From Flavobacteriales bacterium (GTDB lineage: Bacteria > Bacteroidota > Bacteroidia > Flavobacteriales_D > Crocinitomicaceae), in assembly GCA_018665005.1 (NCBI GenBank), contig JABJEE010000175.1, positions 1 through 12,459 of the forward strand: 12,459 nucleotides of DNA, read 5' to 3'. Both the position numbers and the translations under genes were made by a program. Position 1 is the stretch's first letter. Each line of letters starts with the position of its first letter. Positions 1 to 8,083 of this stretch are shown piece after piece. The notes under the pieces are model-generated. The model ran no database searches and was not told the origin of the DNA. It was given only the letters and a program-made list of their open reading frames with translations.

Positions 1-426
1 CCCGATGCTTTGAGACGGCTTACAGAAAAAGGCACATCATTTATCCCTGGAAAAGTAACACATTGGCTAGATTGTGGAAATAAAAACGCGACGGTTGAAA
101 CCAATCAGTCAGTTTTAAACTTTGAGAAAGAAAAGGGAACCCTTTTAGTGAACGCTGAATCAGAACTAACAGAATCCATAATCATAGAGCCCTGTTTTAT
201 TGGTAAAGGAGCCAAAATAACAAGGTCGGTTATAGGTCCACATGTTTCAGTGGGAGCAAAATCTGAAATAACGGATTCGATAGTATCAAATTCAATAATT
301 CAACAAAACACATTGGTTTCGAACATGAATTTAAAAGACTCTATGGTCGGTGCTCAATCAAAGGTAAATGGAACCACACGAAATTTAAGCATTGGAGATT
401 ACACAGAAATGGGTGATGCGAATTAG
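1..426 (+). CDS. Sugar-phosphate nucleotidyltransferase, C-terminal part (5' end outside window)
   Basis: The reading frame is open from base 1 (Pro-Asp-Ala-Leu-Arg-Arg-Leu), so this is the last 141 residues of a longer protein; the TTG at 10 is not a start. The segment GKVTHWLDCGNKNATVETN (about residues 18-36) resembles the end of the catalytic domain in Bacteroidota NDP-sugar pyrophosphorylases, which use W-hydrophobic-D-[TC]-G to close the sugar pocket. It is followed by a run of hexapeptide-like turns (IGKGAKI, IGPHVSV, GAKSEI, VGAQSKV; about residues 60-130), a left-handed beta-helix tail as in long RmlA-like or GlmU-like enzymes. Such enzymes make NDP-sugars from sugar-1-phosphate and NTP in the cytoplasm, for surface polysaccharide or glycoprotein. 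The substrate cannot be told because the catalytic core is missing. Its 3' end overlaps the next gene by 11 bases. The family is fairly sure; the exact reaction is not. Confidence 0.85.
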   Translation, partial: PDALRRLTEKGTSFIPGKVTHWLDCGNKNATVETNQSVLNFEKEKGTLLVNAESELTESIIIEPCFIGKGAKITRSVIGPHVSVGAKSEITDSIVSNSIIQQNTLVSNMNLKDSMVGAQSKVNGTTRNLSIGDYTEMGDAN

Positions 427-2122
427 TTTATTGTTTCTTCTTTTAATTTTGTTTTTTTCGTGTAGAACGAGTGAAGAATCGACGAAACCGAATAAAAGCG
501 AAACTTATATAAGTGCTTTTCATGAAGGAGTCAGATTAAAACTAATAGGCAACTATGAAGAGTCGATTGCGCGATTTAATAAATGTCTAAAAGAAAAACC
601 AGAAGATGACGCCAGTCATTTTGCTATTGCTCAAATATCATTAATCAAGGGGGATTTAGAACAAGCGAAATACCACACCATTCAGGCCGCAACTTTTGAT
701 AAATCAAACTTGTATTATCAAATAGAGTTGGGCTACATGTACCGTGAAATTGGAGAATATGAAGAGTCCGCCCTTGTTTTTGAAGAAATCATTTCTAAAC
801 GCTCAACCAATTCTAATTATTATTTTGAGAGTGCTTTATCTTGGGAACTTTCTGGAAACATCAAAAAGGCAATATCCGTTTTAAATCGATTAGAAGAAAA
901 TGTGGGCATTCAAGTTGAGGCATCATTAAAAAAGCACATCTGGTTTAAGGGTTTAATGAAAATGGATGAGGCCGAACAAGAATTATTAAGGGTATTAAAA
1001 ATTGAAAACAACAACCAATATATCATTGCAACACTTGTGGATTTTTATTTAAACTCGGGTCAAATAGAATTAGGTATGCTCTGGTTGAAAAAGCTCGTAG
1101 AGCTAGATCCTAAAAACGGAACAGGACTGGTACTTCTTGCTCAATTTGAATTCGAAAGAAAAAACATAGATAAATGCAAAACGTTATATTCTAAAGCCAT
1201 TTCATCTGAAAATCTTATGACTGAAGAGGTAAAAGAGGCCTTGAATTTTTTCATTCATTATACGGACACGAATTCCATCAAACCGATATTAACAAAGGTT
1301 GAAACATATTATGGTGCAAATGATACCATAATGATGCTTATAGGGGACATATACATTGAAAACAAAGAATTTGAGCGCGCGATTAAAAGTTATGAAAAAG
1401 CATTGTCCACTAATCCAGGAAATTATTTGACCTGGGAAAGAGTTTTATATCTTCACTATGATTTTAAGCAATGGAAACGACTTATTGAGAAGGGGAAAGA
1501 GGCAATCAAAACCTTTCCTCTAAAAACATTGCCGTATTATATGTTGAGTGTTGCTTATAATCAAACCAATGAGTTTATTCTTGCTGAGCAATATGCAAAC
1601 GAGGGACTTTTTACCGTTGTAGATGACCCTGTTGTTAAGTCAGACCTGCAAGGTCAACTTGCTGAATCATATTTTGGTCAAAACCGTTTTGTTGATGCTA
1701 AAAAAGAATATTTAAAAGCGATTGCTACGGGAAAACCACACAACAACCAATACTTGATATTTAATTTCTGTTTGAGACTTTACGAAAAAAAGGTCTATTT
1801 AGATATGGCACAAGTATTGGTTGATGAGCTCATTGAAATAAATGGAACGAACTTTGATTTATTATTATTAAAAGGTGATATTTTCTTTGTGAAAGAACAG
1901 TTTCTTGAAGCAAAAAATATATACAAATCATTATTACAGGCAATGAATAATCAAATAGAAGATCAGAAGGTGCGATCTCAGGTTAACGAAAGGCTGGGAG
2001 ATTCCTTTGCGAAATTAAAAAACATTAAAGATGCATTGCTGTATTGGAGAGAAGCGGCAAGGATTGGTCCCGGAAGTGACCTTCTTGAAAAAAAAATATT
2101 GAATGAAGAATATATGGAATAA
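416..2122 (+). CDS. Tetratricopeptide-repeat outer-envelope lipoprotein
   Basis: I chose the ATG at 416 (568 residues) over the in-frame TTG at 392. It puts a clean lipoprotein signal at the N-terminus: Met-Arg, a hydrophobic core, then F-F-S-C with Cys16 as the lipidated residue. The mature start is C-R-T-S-E-E-S. The rest is helical TPR solenoid. Repeat-like pairs lie around residues 30-63, 65-97, 98-131, 303-336 (best, GDIYIENKEFERAIKSYEKA), 373-402, 412-440, 480-510 and 520-553, with more divergent helices between. No catalytic motif is visible, so a scaffold or protein-binding role at the inner face or surface of the outer membrane is inferred. It overlaps the upstream nucleotidyltransferase by 11 bases and the DUF4292-like gene by 20 bases, so coupled translation is likely. 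The specific function is unknown. Confidence 0.88.
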   Translation: MRISLLFLLLILFFSCRTSEESTKPNKSETYISAFHEGVRLKLIGNYEESIARFNKCLKEKPEDDASHFAIAQISLIKGDLEQAKYHTIQAATFDKSNLYYQIELGYMYREIGEYEESALVFEEIISKRSTNSNYYFESALSWELSGNIKKAISVLNRLEENVGIQVEASLKKHIWFKGLMKMDEAEQELLRVLKIENNNQYIIATLVDFYLNSGQIELGMLWLKKLVELDPKNGTGLVLLAQFEFERKNIDKCKTLYSKAISSENLMTEEVKEALNFFIHYTDTNSIKPILTKVETYYGANDTIMMLIGDIYIENKEFERAIKSYEKALSTNPGNYLTWERVLYLHYDFKQWKRLIEKGKEAIKTFPLKTLPYYMLSVAYNQTNEFILAEQYANEGLFTVVDDPVVKSDLQGQLAESYFGQNRFVDAKKEYLKAIATGKPHNNQYLIFNFCLRLYEKKVYLDMAQVLVDELIEINGTNFDLLLLKGDIFFVKEQFLEAKNIYKSLLQAMNNQIEDQKVRSQVNERLGDSFAKLKNIKDALLYWREAARIGPGSDLLEKKILNEEYME

Positions 2123-2921
2123 CATAATTTACAGCTTGATTCTATTATTGGTTTTAGCTTCTTGTTCGAGCCAATGGTCGAATGTTGGTGAAAAACCTCA
2201 AAAGTTCCCGAAGCTAAAAGAAAAAGGTTTTTTAGAAAAACTGGATAGCCTCCATTCTAAAAGGCCCGAATATTTTTATTCAAAGATAAAAGTGACCTAT
2301 TCAGATGAAGAAAGAAAGGTTTCTTTTAAGTCTTCGGTGAATATTGTACAAGACTCAGCATTGAGTACCATACTTTCTTATGCTGCCATACCTGTTTTCA
2401 CTGCTTACATAGATACTGAGAAGATTACTATTGTCAATAAAAAAGACAAATGCTATACAGGAAAGGCGATTACCGAATACTCAGAGCTTTGGGGTATAGA
2501 ACTGTCATTTGAAAACATCCAAGAACTGTTCTTCGGGCTACCTATCGGTTACAAAAAAGGAGTTAAGTACCACGTTTTAAGCAACCCATATGAGTATATT
2601 ATTTCCACACATAAAAAGCGTGAACAGAAAAAAAGTGAAAAACGACACAAATCGAATTTAATTTATACTTATGAATTGAATTCGGAAGCAAACGGCTTAT
2701 CTTCTGCACACATTTATAGTCCCGCTGATTCATTTAAAATTGACATAAAATATGTTGAGTGGCAAGAAAAAGAGGGTGTTATTTATCCCAAAGAGATGAA
2801 TATTTTTCTTGTAGGGCCCACAACATCAGCTGAAATTAAAATGGTGTTTAATAAGTTAAGAATTAATATACCGAGAAAACTATCGCTAATAATCCCTGAA
2901 AATTATGAAACGTGTAATTAA
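2103..2921 (+). CDS. DUF4292-like lipoprotein
   Basis: 272 residues. The N-terminus has a hydrophobic stretch (residues 8-19) ending in L-A-S-C, giving a lipidated Cys21. The mature part looks beta-rich: SKIKVTYSDEERKVSFKSSVNIVQDSA, then an AIPVFTAYIDTEKITIVNKKDKCY-type strand pair (about 95-118), a helix-rich middle (ELWGIELSFENIQELFFGLP) and a C-terminal strand series. I recognise this as the DUF4292 type common in Flavobacteriia, usually found between a TPR gene and an EnvC-family gene, as here. From memory the family is related to the LolA/LolB lipoprotein-carrier fold, so a role in lipoprotein or glycolipid handling at the outer membrane is possible but inferred. The start lies 20 bases inside the TPR gene and the end overlaps the EnvC-type gene by 17 bases. 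Assignment rests on pattern and context, not on an alignment. Confidence 0.82.
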   Translation: MKNIWNNIIYSLILLLVLASCSSQWSNVGEKPQKFPKLKEKGFLEKLDSLHSKRPEYFYSKIKVTYSDEERKVSFKSSVNIVQDSALSTILSYAAIPVFTAYIDTEKITIVNKKDKCYTGKAITEYSELWGIELSFENIQELFFGLPIGYKKGVKYHVLSNPYEYIISTHKKREQKKSEKRHKSNLIYTYELNSEANGLSSAHIYSPADSFKIDIKYVEWQEKEGVIYPKEMNIFLVGPTTSAEIKMVFNKLRINIPRKLSLIIPENYETCN

Positions 2922-4170
2922 TGTTATTTTATTTTTAGGTCTTTGTTTTAGTGTTTTGTCACAATCAAAAAGTGACAAACTAAAAAGAGAGCAAAAAAAA
3001 CTTGAAAGTAAGATATCAAACACCAAAAGCTTATTACAAAAGGTCTCGTCAAATAGAGAGGCTTCTCTTAATGAATTGAAGCTTATTGAGAATCAAATTA
3101 ATAGCAGAGAAGCACTGCTGAAAATCTTCGACAATCAGGTAAAAATGGCCGATGTCTATATTCAGGAAAAGCAAGAAAAAGTGAAAGCATTAACGATCCG
3201 AATGGAAAGGTTAAAGGCACAATACAAGGAAATGATTATTAATGCTTACAAAAACAGAAATAAAAATGGTCAAATAATGTTTGTGCTTTCCGCAGATAGT
3301 TATTATGAAGCTCAAAAAAGAAACAAATACCTAAAAAGTGTTTCGGCACTTCATAAAAAACAAGCCGCCTTAATTGTACAAGATCAAGCAAAAATTAAAG
3401 AGGAAATAGAAGCTATAGAAATTGAAAAAAAGAAAAAGCAAGAAACGCTTTCTCAAAAAAGACAGGAACGTGCTAAAATAGAAGTTGACAGGAGTAAAAA
3501 AATGGAGGTTCTAAAAAAAATTCAAAAAGAAGAAGGCTTGTTGCTTGCAGAAATAAGGAAAAACGAAATAAAAAAACAAGCGATTAAAAAGAAAATAAAT
3601 GAGGTAATAAGAAAGGAACTTGCCGAAATTGAGAGAAAAAGAAAGGAAGCAGAAAGGCGTAGGTTAGAAGCTGCGCGAGAAAATGGAGAAACCCCAAAAA
3701 AGAACACAACCACTTTAAACGATGAATCCTCAGAAGGTAAAATAAGCAGTAAAAAATTCCAAAACAATAGAGGTGCGCTTCCTTGGCCAGTAGGAAAAGG
3801 CTCAATAACAGAAAAGTATGGTAAAAACCAACATCCCTCGTTGAGTGGTGTTTATACGAACAATAACGGGATAGATATATCGTGCCCTGCAAATTCTTTA
3901 GTGCGAACCATTTTTGAAGGAGAGGTTACAAGCGTGTTTACCATCCCTGGTTCAGGAAAGGTGGTTATTATGAAGCATGGAAATTATCGAACAGTATATA
4001 GTAATCTTAAAGAAACGATGGTATCTAAAGGAGATAAGGTAAAAACAAAACAACAAATAGGAACGATTTTAAGTGAGAACAATTCTATTGGGGTACTTCA
4101 TTTTGAGCTCCACCTTGTAAGCGGAACAAGCACAAAAAGTCTCAACCCTGCTTTATGGATTGATCGTTAG
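2905..4170 (+). CDS. Murein hydrolase activator, EnvC family (degenerate M23/LytM domain)
   Basis: 421 residues. A Sec signal peptide (1 to about 19, ending F-S-V-L-S-Q) leads into a long charged coiled coil (about 22-115 and 150-260, Lys/Glu/Arg rich). A short low-complexity linker (260-285) and an M23/LytM domain (about 292-421) follow. This is the EnvC layout, in which the coiled coil ties the protein to the division machinery or FtsEX and the LytM domain activates periplasmic amidases. Active M23 enzymes need H-x-G-x-D, a third His, and H-x-H. Here the first motif is N320-N-G-I-D324, the Y-A-H-L-like site is Y-S-N367-L, and H-L-H has become V397-L-H399. Most zinc ligands and catalytic His are therefore lost, so a non-enzymatic activator is likely. 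The gene is last in an overlapping four-gene set. The 3' end overlaps the convergent ligase gene by 29 bases. Confidence 0.9.
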   Translation: MKRVINVILFLGLCFSVLSQSKSDKLKREQKKLESKISNTKSLLQKVSSNREASLNELKLIENQINSREALLKIFDNQVKMADVYIQEKQEKVKALTIRMERLKAQYKEMIINAYKNRNKNGQIMFVLSADSYYEAQKRNKYLKSVSALHKKQAALIVQDQAKIKEEIEAIEIEKKKKQETLSQKRQERAKIEVDRSKKMEVLKKIQKEEGLLLAEIRKNEIKKQAIKKKINEVIRKELAEIERKRKEAERRRLEAARENGETPKKNTTTLNDESSEGKISSKKFQNNRGALPWPVGKGSITEKYGKNQHPSLSGVYTNNNGIDISCPANSLVRTIFEGEVTSVFTIPGSGKVVIMKHGNYRTVYSNLKETMVSKGDKVKTKQQIGTILSENNSIGVLHFELHLVSGTSTKSLNPALWIDR

Positions 4171-5581
4171 CTATTGGAAGACTCATTGCTATGATCATTG
4201 CACACATTGCCCATACAGGCACCGCTGCCTTATCGGTGTCTAGATAATTATTTAAAAAAGCATGAATAAAATAAGATGATAGTGAAACTATAATCCCCAT
4301 GATTAACAGTTTAGTGTCATTTTCTTGGATTGCCGTCTTATAGTAGAGGCGAATTGCAGAAATAAATATTGATGCAATTATCGATAAAAAAAGCAGAAGT
4401 CCTAAAAGGCCCGTCTCAGACAAAGTACCTAGATATTCACTATGCGCATTACCCATATCTCCGAAATTGGTAGAAATAATTGTTTGGTTTTCGGGATCCT
4501 GAAAGGGAGCGTATTCAAAGGCATAGGTTCCAGGGCCAAACCCAGTAATTGGTTCCTTTTTGAACATTTGTATTGCGCAATCCCAACGATTAATCCTCTC
4601 TAAATTTGACGCATCAGTTGTAACGTTCGCGGCACTTTGAATTTTTTCTTCAAAAGCCTCTGTGGTATGTTCATGAGTGTTTTTTGCGAGTGCAAGCTGT
4701 ATATTATCCCATTGAGAATAAATTATAAGAGAAAAGGCCAAGCCAAGCCCCATTAAGAATCGAAAGTTTACTCTAAAATAAACGAGCATGCCAATTATTG
4801 ATGCACAGATAACACTCAACCAAGCAGCCCGAGTATATGAAAAGATTAAACCTACAATCAAGATTACATTTAAAAGAATTAAAATGGCTTTTGATAATGG
4901 GGGGCTTCCTTTTTGTTTTAGTAGGGCAAGGCTAATAGGAAGACAAAGGGCAACCGTTGCTCCATAAATGGTGTGGTCTTTAAAAAAGGGCCACATTACC
5001 CAATGACCTTCTTCTTCACCAAAACCGTAAATGGAATGATGCACTAGCGTAAAACAAACCACCAAACAACAGGACACAATAAATAACCAAAGAAAAATAA
5101 TTCTGTTTTCATGTTTTCTAAAGAAGTGTGTCCCAAAGATTAGTAGTGGAATAATAAACCAGAGTTTTGCCAAAACAGATTTAAAAGAAATCAAGGGGTC
5201 TGTACTCGTAACGGAAGTAAAAACAAGCCAAATCATGTATGAAAGCACGCAAATTATAATTGGGTTGCGCCATATCCTTACATCTAAAAAAGGAGACTTG
5301 ATTTGTATAAAAAGAAATAAAACCATTAAGCCAAACAATAATGGTTCTGTGGGCAGAAACAATCCGAGACCATCCGTATATTCTTCAATATTGACAGATA
5401 AAGGGGTAAGAAAAGCAATAGATAAAAAGAATTTTTCAGTTTCAAAAACAGCAAGGTAAATGAATAGGAGTACGAGAGGAAAAAGCCCTAGAGCCTCCAA
5501 ACCCATTGAGTTAAAAAAAGCAAATAGAGCCGATAGACACAACGCGCCCAATGATAGGCTGATTTTATTGACGCCAGTCAT
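4142..5581 (-). CDS. O-antigen ligase/polymerase family membrane protein (Wzy_C)
   Basis: 479 residues, about 10-12 membrane segments, with one long non-membrane loop at about 290-385. Family marks include S-Y-T-R251-A-A-W-L-S after a membrane helix. The loop holds E-R-I-N-R-W-D (328-334), then E-P-I-T-G-F-G-P-G-T-Y (343-353), and H380-S-E-Y-L-G-T-L-S-E-T-G-L-L-G at the entry to the next helix. That His position matches the functionally important periplasmic His of WaaL ligases. The family covers O-antigen ligases (transfer of glycan from undecaprenyl diphosphate to lipid A core), Wzy polymerases and protein O-glycan ligases; the sequence alone does not decide between them. The start ATG lies one base after the Wzz-like stop, so the two are co-transcribed. 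A Wzx-like flippase and Wzz-like protein in the same operon favour a Wzx/Wzy-type pathway. The last 29 bases overlap the end of the EnvC-type gene on the other strand. Confidence 0.87.
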   Translation of the reverse strand: MTGVNKISLSLGALCLSALFAFFNSMGLEALGLFPLVLLFIYLAVFETEKFFLSIAFLTPLSVNIEEYTDGLGLFLPTEPLLFGLMVLFLFIQIKSPFLDVRIWRNPIIICVLSYMIWLVFTSVTSTDPLISFKSVLAKLWFIIPLLIFGTHFFRKHENRIIFLWLFIVSCCLVVCFTLVHHSIYGFGEEEGHWVMWPFFKDHTIYGATVALCLPISLALLKQKGSPPLSKAILILLNVILIVGLIFSYTRAAWLSVICASIIGMLVYFRVNFRFLMGLGLAFSLIIYSQWDNIQLALAKNTHEHTTEAFEEKIQSAANVTTDASNLERINRWDCAIQMFKKEPITGFGPGTYAFEYAPFQDPENQTIISTNFGDMGNAHSEYLGTLSETGLLGLLLFLSIIASIFISAIRLYYKTAIQENDTKLLIMGIIVSLSSYFIHAFLNNYLDTDKAAVPVWAMCAMIIAMSLPIANDQSIKQG

Positions 5582-5582
5582 A

Positions 5583-6578
5583 CTAAGACTTAAGCTTTAA
5601 TTCTTTATATCGCTCAATAATTAAAAGGGAGAAGACAATAAAAATAAAAGAACCAAAAGCAGCAATTATCGTCATAATAATTCTTTTGGGTTGGTCTTTT
5701 TTATCAGCCACTTTTGCTTTTTGAACTACAAATTTATGACTAAAGTCCATAGCAGCATCCGACTCGGCTTGTTCATAAGCAACCTTAAAGTCTTCTAATT
5801 TTATAATTTTCTCATTTCTTTTCCTCTCCAAGCCATCGAAAGTAGAACCCAATAACGAGTTAATCTCTATTTTTTGTTGTAACTGTGATTTTTCATTTGG
5901 GTTTTTTGAATCAACCAAGGCCTGAAAAAGCCGAGACCGGACATCTAGAGAAACTACGCCTAACTTAGATAAACTGTCCATTTTATTTAATAGCGTATTG
6001 ATTTCAGTTTCAAGCTGTTCTTTCTTTCGTTTGGTGATTTTGAACGCAGGAAGCGTTCGTTTACGAATAATGTTGTTTTTTACCGTGTCAATTAAGTTGA
6101 TAATTTCGTTTGCCATTTTTGCCGCAAGCTTTGGGTCTCGATCCAAAACATCAATTTTTATTGATCCAAACCTTGTTCTTTCAAAAGAAAAATGACCCTC
6201 ATATGCTGTATTTAACTTATCATACTTATTGCCATCACTCTCTTTAATATTATAATGATTCATTAAGTCATACTTCTTCACCATTAAGTCTTTAAGATCT
6301 GCCGATTGTAAAATTTGAACCAATTGTTCTGCTTGTTCTTCCTCCCCAAAATCCATAGAAGATGCTTTTGTGTTTCTCTGTTCAGAAAAAGAAACAGAAC
6401 TTGACGCTGCAGGGAAAACGATTGCCGTAGAAAGGTATAACGGTGTAATTAAATAGGAAAGACCGAAGGCTAAAGCACTTACAATAAAAGAAAATGATAG
6501 AATTATCTTCCTTTTGCGAAACAAAAACGTCAATAATTTCTCTCTTTCTTCGTTTAGATTTAAATCATTTTTTTCCAT
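5583..6578 (-). CDS. Wzz-like polysaccharide chain-length determinant (PCP family)
   Basis: 331 residues with the two-membrane-helix hairpin of polysaccharide co-polymerases: TM1 at about 24-45, followed by P-L-Y-x-S-x-A, and TM2 at about 300-321 preceded by K-K-D-Q-P-K-R. Between them lies a periplasmic domain with helices and predicted coiled coil (about 180-275). No Walker motifs or C-terminal tyrosine-kinase domain follow TM2; only ten polar residues remain. This fits the Wzz type that sets O-antigen chain length rather than a Wzc-type autokinase. The start has a short cytoplasmic tail (M-E-K-N-D-L-N-L-N-E). The gene follows the flippase after a 64-base gap and precedes the ligase/polymerase by one base. 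A partner role with that polymerase is inferred from position. Confidence 0.85.
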   Translation of the reverse strand: MEKNDLNLNEEREKLLTFLFRKRKIILSFSFIVSALAFGLSYLITPLYLSTAIVFPAASSSVSFSEQRNTKASSMDFGEEEQAEQLVQILQSADLKDLMVKKYDLMNHYNIKESDGNKYDKLNTAYEGHFSFERTRFGSIKIDVLDRDPKLAAKMANEIINLIDTVKNNIIRKRTLPAFKITKRKKEQLETEINTLLNKMDSLSKLGVVSLDVRSRLFQALVDSKNPNEKSQLQQKIEINSLLGSTFDGLERKRNEKIIKLEDFKVAYEQAESDAAMDFSHKFVVQKAKVADKKDQPKRIIMTIIAAFGSFIFIVFSLLIIERYKELKLKS

Positions 6579-6596
6579 TAGAATTTTTTCAGATTA

Positions 6597-6604
6597 CAAA
6601 AATA
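6597..6604 (-). promoter_or_regulatory. Possible internal promoter (-7 box) for the Wzz-like gene
   Basis: Read on the minus strand the bases are TATTTTTG, an exact match to the Bacteroidota -7 consensus TAnnTTTG. The box lies about 18 bases before the Wzz-like ATG, inside the only sizeable gap of the minus-strand operon. No TTTG-type -33 box is visible at the usual spacing. In AT-rich DNA such matches arise by chance, so this is only suggestive. Confidence 0.25.
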
Positions 6605-6642
6605 GGACTTATAAACACAATTAAAACTCTATTTCTAAAAAA

Positions 6643-8082
6643 TTATTTGATTCTCCTCGAAGAGAAATAAAGTTCTTTCATAGAACTTAGATCAATTAAA
6701 GACAATGTAAAGGTTAAAAAGAATCCAACAATAAGCTGGAGAAGGATTAAATAATCACTATTATTAAAATAATGGCTGACACCAAATAACCCAACAATGA
6801 GAACTGCGAATTTAAGAAACCCAATTATTTTAATAGGAATTTTGAATTTCACAACGCAATAAAAATACTGCAAAATTGCTGTTACTAGCTGTGTAAAAAA
6901 TGTTGCAATTGCAGCGCCCAATGCACCATATTTTGGTATGAGCCAAAGGTTAATACAAACATTGGCAATGATTCCTCCTAAAGAAATAAAATTTAGAGCC
7001 TTGAGGTTTCCATTTGCCGTTAATAACGTTCCAAAAATAAAATTCATGCAAATCGGAAAAAACCCAAGCATTAAAAATTGAAAAGGCTCAATTGCTTCCT
7101 GATAGTCAGAATAGATTAGCCCTAGGAGAAAAGAGGAGTTATAGCAGGTGATGAAAATGATAATAAGAACTCCGCTTAACAATAAATTAGCGGAAGTTTT
7201 GACCAGTTCTAATACGGCGGGAATGGATTCTTTTAGCTGTTTTGAAAATAAGGGAAATAATAAACCAGCGAAGATCATTCCAAACATGTATAGCGCATCC
7301 AGCAACCTAAACCCTTGAGCGTAAACACCCGACTCATACGCTCCGTTTATGAGCATTCTCTCCAACATTACACCATCTACACGAGTATACAATAACATTA
7401 AAACAATAAGAAGGGCGTAAGGCCAACTTTTTTTAATAAGCTCAATACTAAAAGCAGGGTCCCATGAAAAATAGGGACGCTTGAGGTGTTTTATTAATAA
7501 AATAAAACCTACTATAAGAGTGGTTCCGTAGCAAAAGGTTTGTATCCAGATAAACCACTCAATTTGCAGATTCTTTGGAGCCCAAGGAGAAAACAAAAGA
7601 AGACCTCCAACGATAATTAAAAGGCCACGGTCTAAAACAGAGATAAAAGCATCTGTTTTGAAAAAATGAAACCCCGCGAAATGACTCCTAAAATATGCAA
7701 TAGTTAAAATCAAAAATTGATTTAAAATGAGAAAAGACAAGAGAAACATAGGACGTCCTGAATACCCCAGAACATAGGCTAGACCAAAGGTAAAAACACT
7801 ATAAAAGCTAAATAAGACAATTCTAAAGGTGAAAACCCGGCCAAAGTATTTTTTTATTTCTTCGGGGTTTTGCGCTAAGTTTTTAGTCGTGTAATTGTTA
7901 ATTCCAAAATCTAATAGAATATTAAATAAGACAGATAGGTTTAATAAAGAAAAATAGAGGCCATAGTTTTCAGGGCCAACACGGTTTTGAACCGTGGCAT
8001 CAATTCCGAATAAGGCAATAGGCTTGATTAGCAGATTCAAGAGAACCATTAACACCAAATTCGAAAAGAAAATTCTTTGCAT
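6643..8082 (-). CDS. Wzx-like polysaccharide flippase (MVF/MATE superfamily)
   Basis: 479 residues, almost entirely hydrophobic, with about 12-14 membrane helices. The N-terminal region has the family signature: helix 1 with K20-P, then R-V-G-P-E-N-Y-G-L-Y-F at 34-44, and helix 2 ending L-D-F-G-I-N-N-Y at 57-64. The middle has R-V-D-G-V-M-L-E, and the C-terminal half has the usual G-A-L-G-A-A-I-A-T segment (about residues 394-402). Such proteins flip undecaprenyl-diphosphate-linked oligosaccharide across the inner membrane. The start ATG follows the response-regulator stop with one base between, so this is the third gene of a kinase-regulator-flippase transcript, and the regulator may control it through its own operon. 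The glycan cannot be predicted. Other members of the superfamily move different lipid-linked substrates, but the Wzz-like and ligase neighbours support the polysaccharide role. Confidence 0.87.
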   Translation of the reverse strand: MQRIFFSNLVLMVLLNLLIKPIALFGIDATVQNRVGPENYGLYFSLLNLSVLFNILLDFGINNYTTKNLAQNPEEIKKYFGRVFTFRIVLFSFYSVFTFGLAYVLGYSGRPMFLLSFLILNQFLILTIAYFRSHFAGFHFFKTDAFISVLDRGLLIIVGGLLLFSPWAPKNLQIEWFIWIQTFCYGTTLIVGFILLIKHLKRPYFSWDPAFSIELIKKSWPYALLIVLMLLYTRVDGVMLERMLINGAYESGVYAQGFRLLDALYMFGMIFAGLLFPLFSKQLKESIPAVLELVKTSANLLLSGVLIIIFITCYNSSFLLGLIYSDYQEAIEPFQFLMLGFFPICMNFIFGTLLTANGNLKALNFISLGGIIANVCINLWLIPKYGALGAAIATFFTQLVTAILQYFYCVVKFKIPIKIIGFLKFAVLIVGLFGVSHYFNNSDYLILLQLIVGFFLTFTLSLIDLSSMKELYFSSRRIK

Positions 8083-8083
8083 A

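Noticed and set aside
392..415. Upstream TTG start for the TPR gene
   Set aside because: It would add eight polar residues before the lipoprotein signal; the ATG at 416 gives a standard signal peptide.
2088..2102. Run of nine A near the end of the TPR gene as a possible slippage site fusing it to the DUF4292-like protein
   Set aside because: Shifting into the DUF4292 frame meets TGA at 2100-2102 directly before its ATG, and the other frame stops at TGA 2104-2106, so no fusion product can form.
3522..3892. Open frames on the minus strand opposite the EnvC-type coiled coil
   Set aside because: They are the complement of a Lys/Glu-rich purine tract, giving Phe/Leu/Ser-rich nonsense translations with no start context; the plus-strand gene is clearly the real one.
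4218..4240. Stem-loop GGCACCG / CGGTGTC as a terminator for the EnvC operon
   Set aside because: The stem is only 7 pairs with one G-U and a 9-base loop, is not followed by a U tract, and lies within conserved-looking ligase coding sequence.
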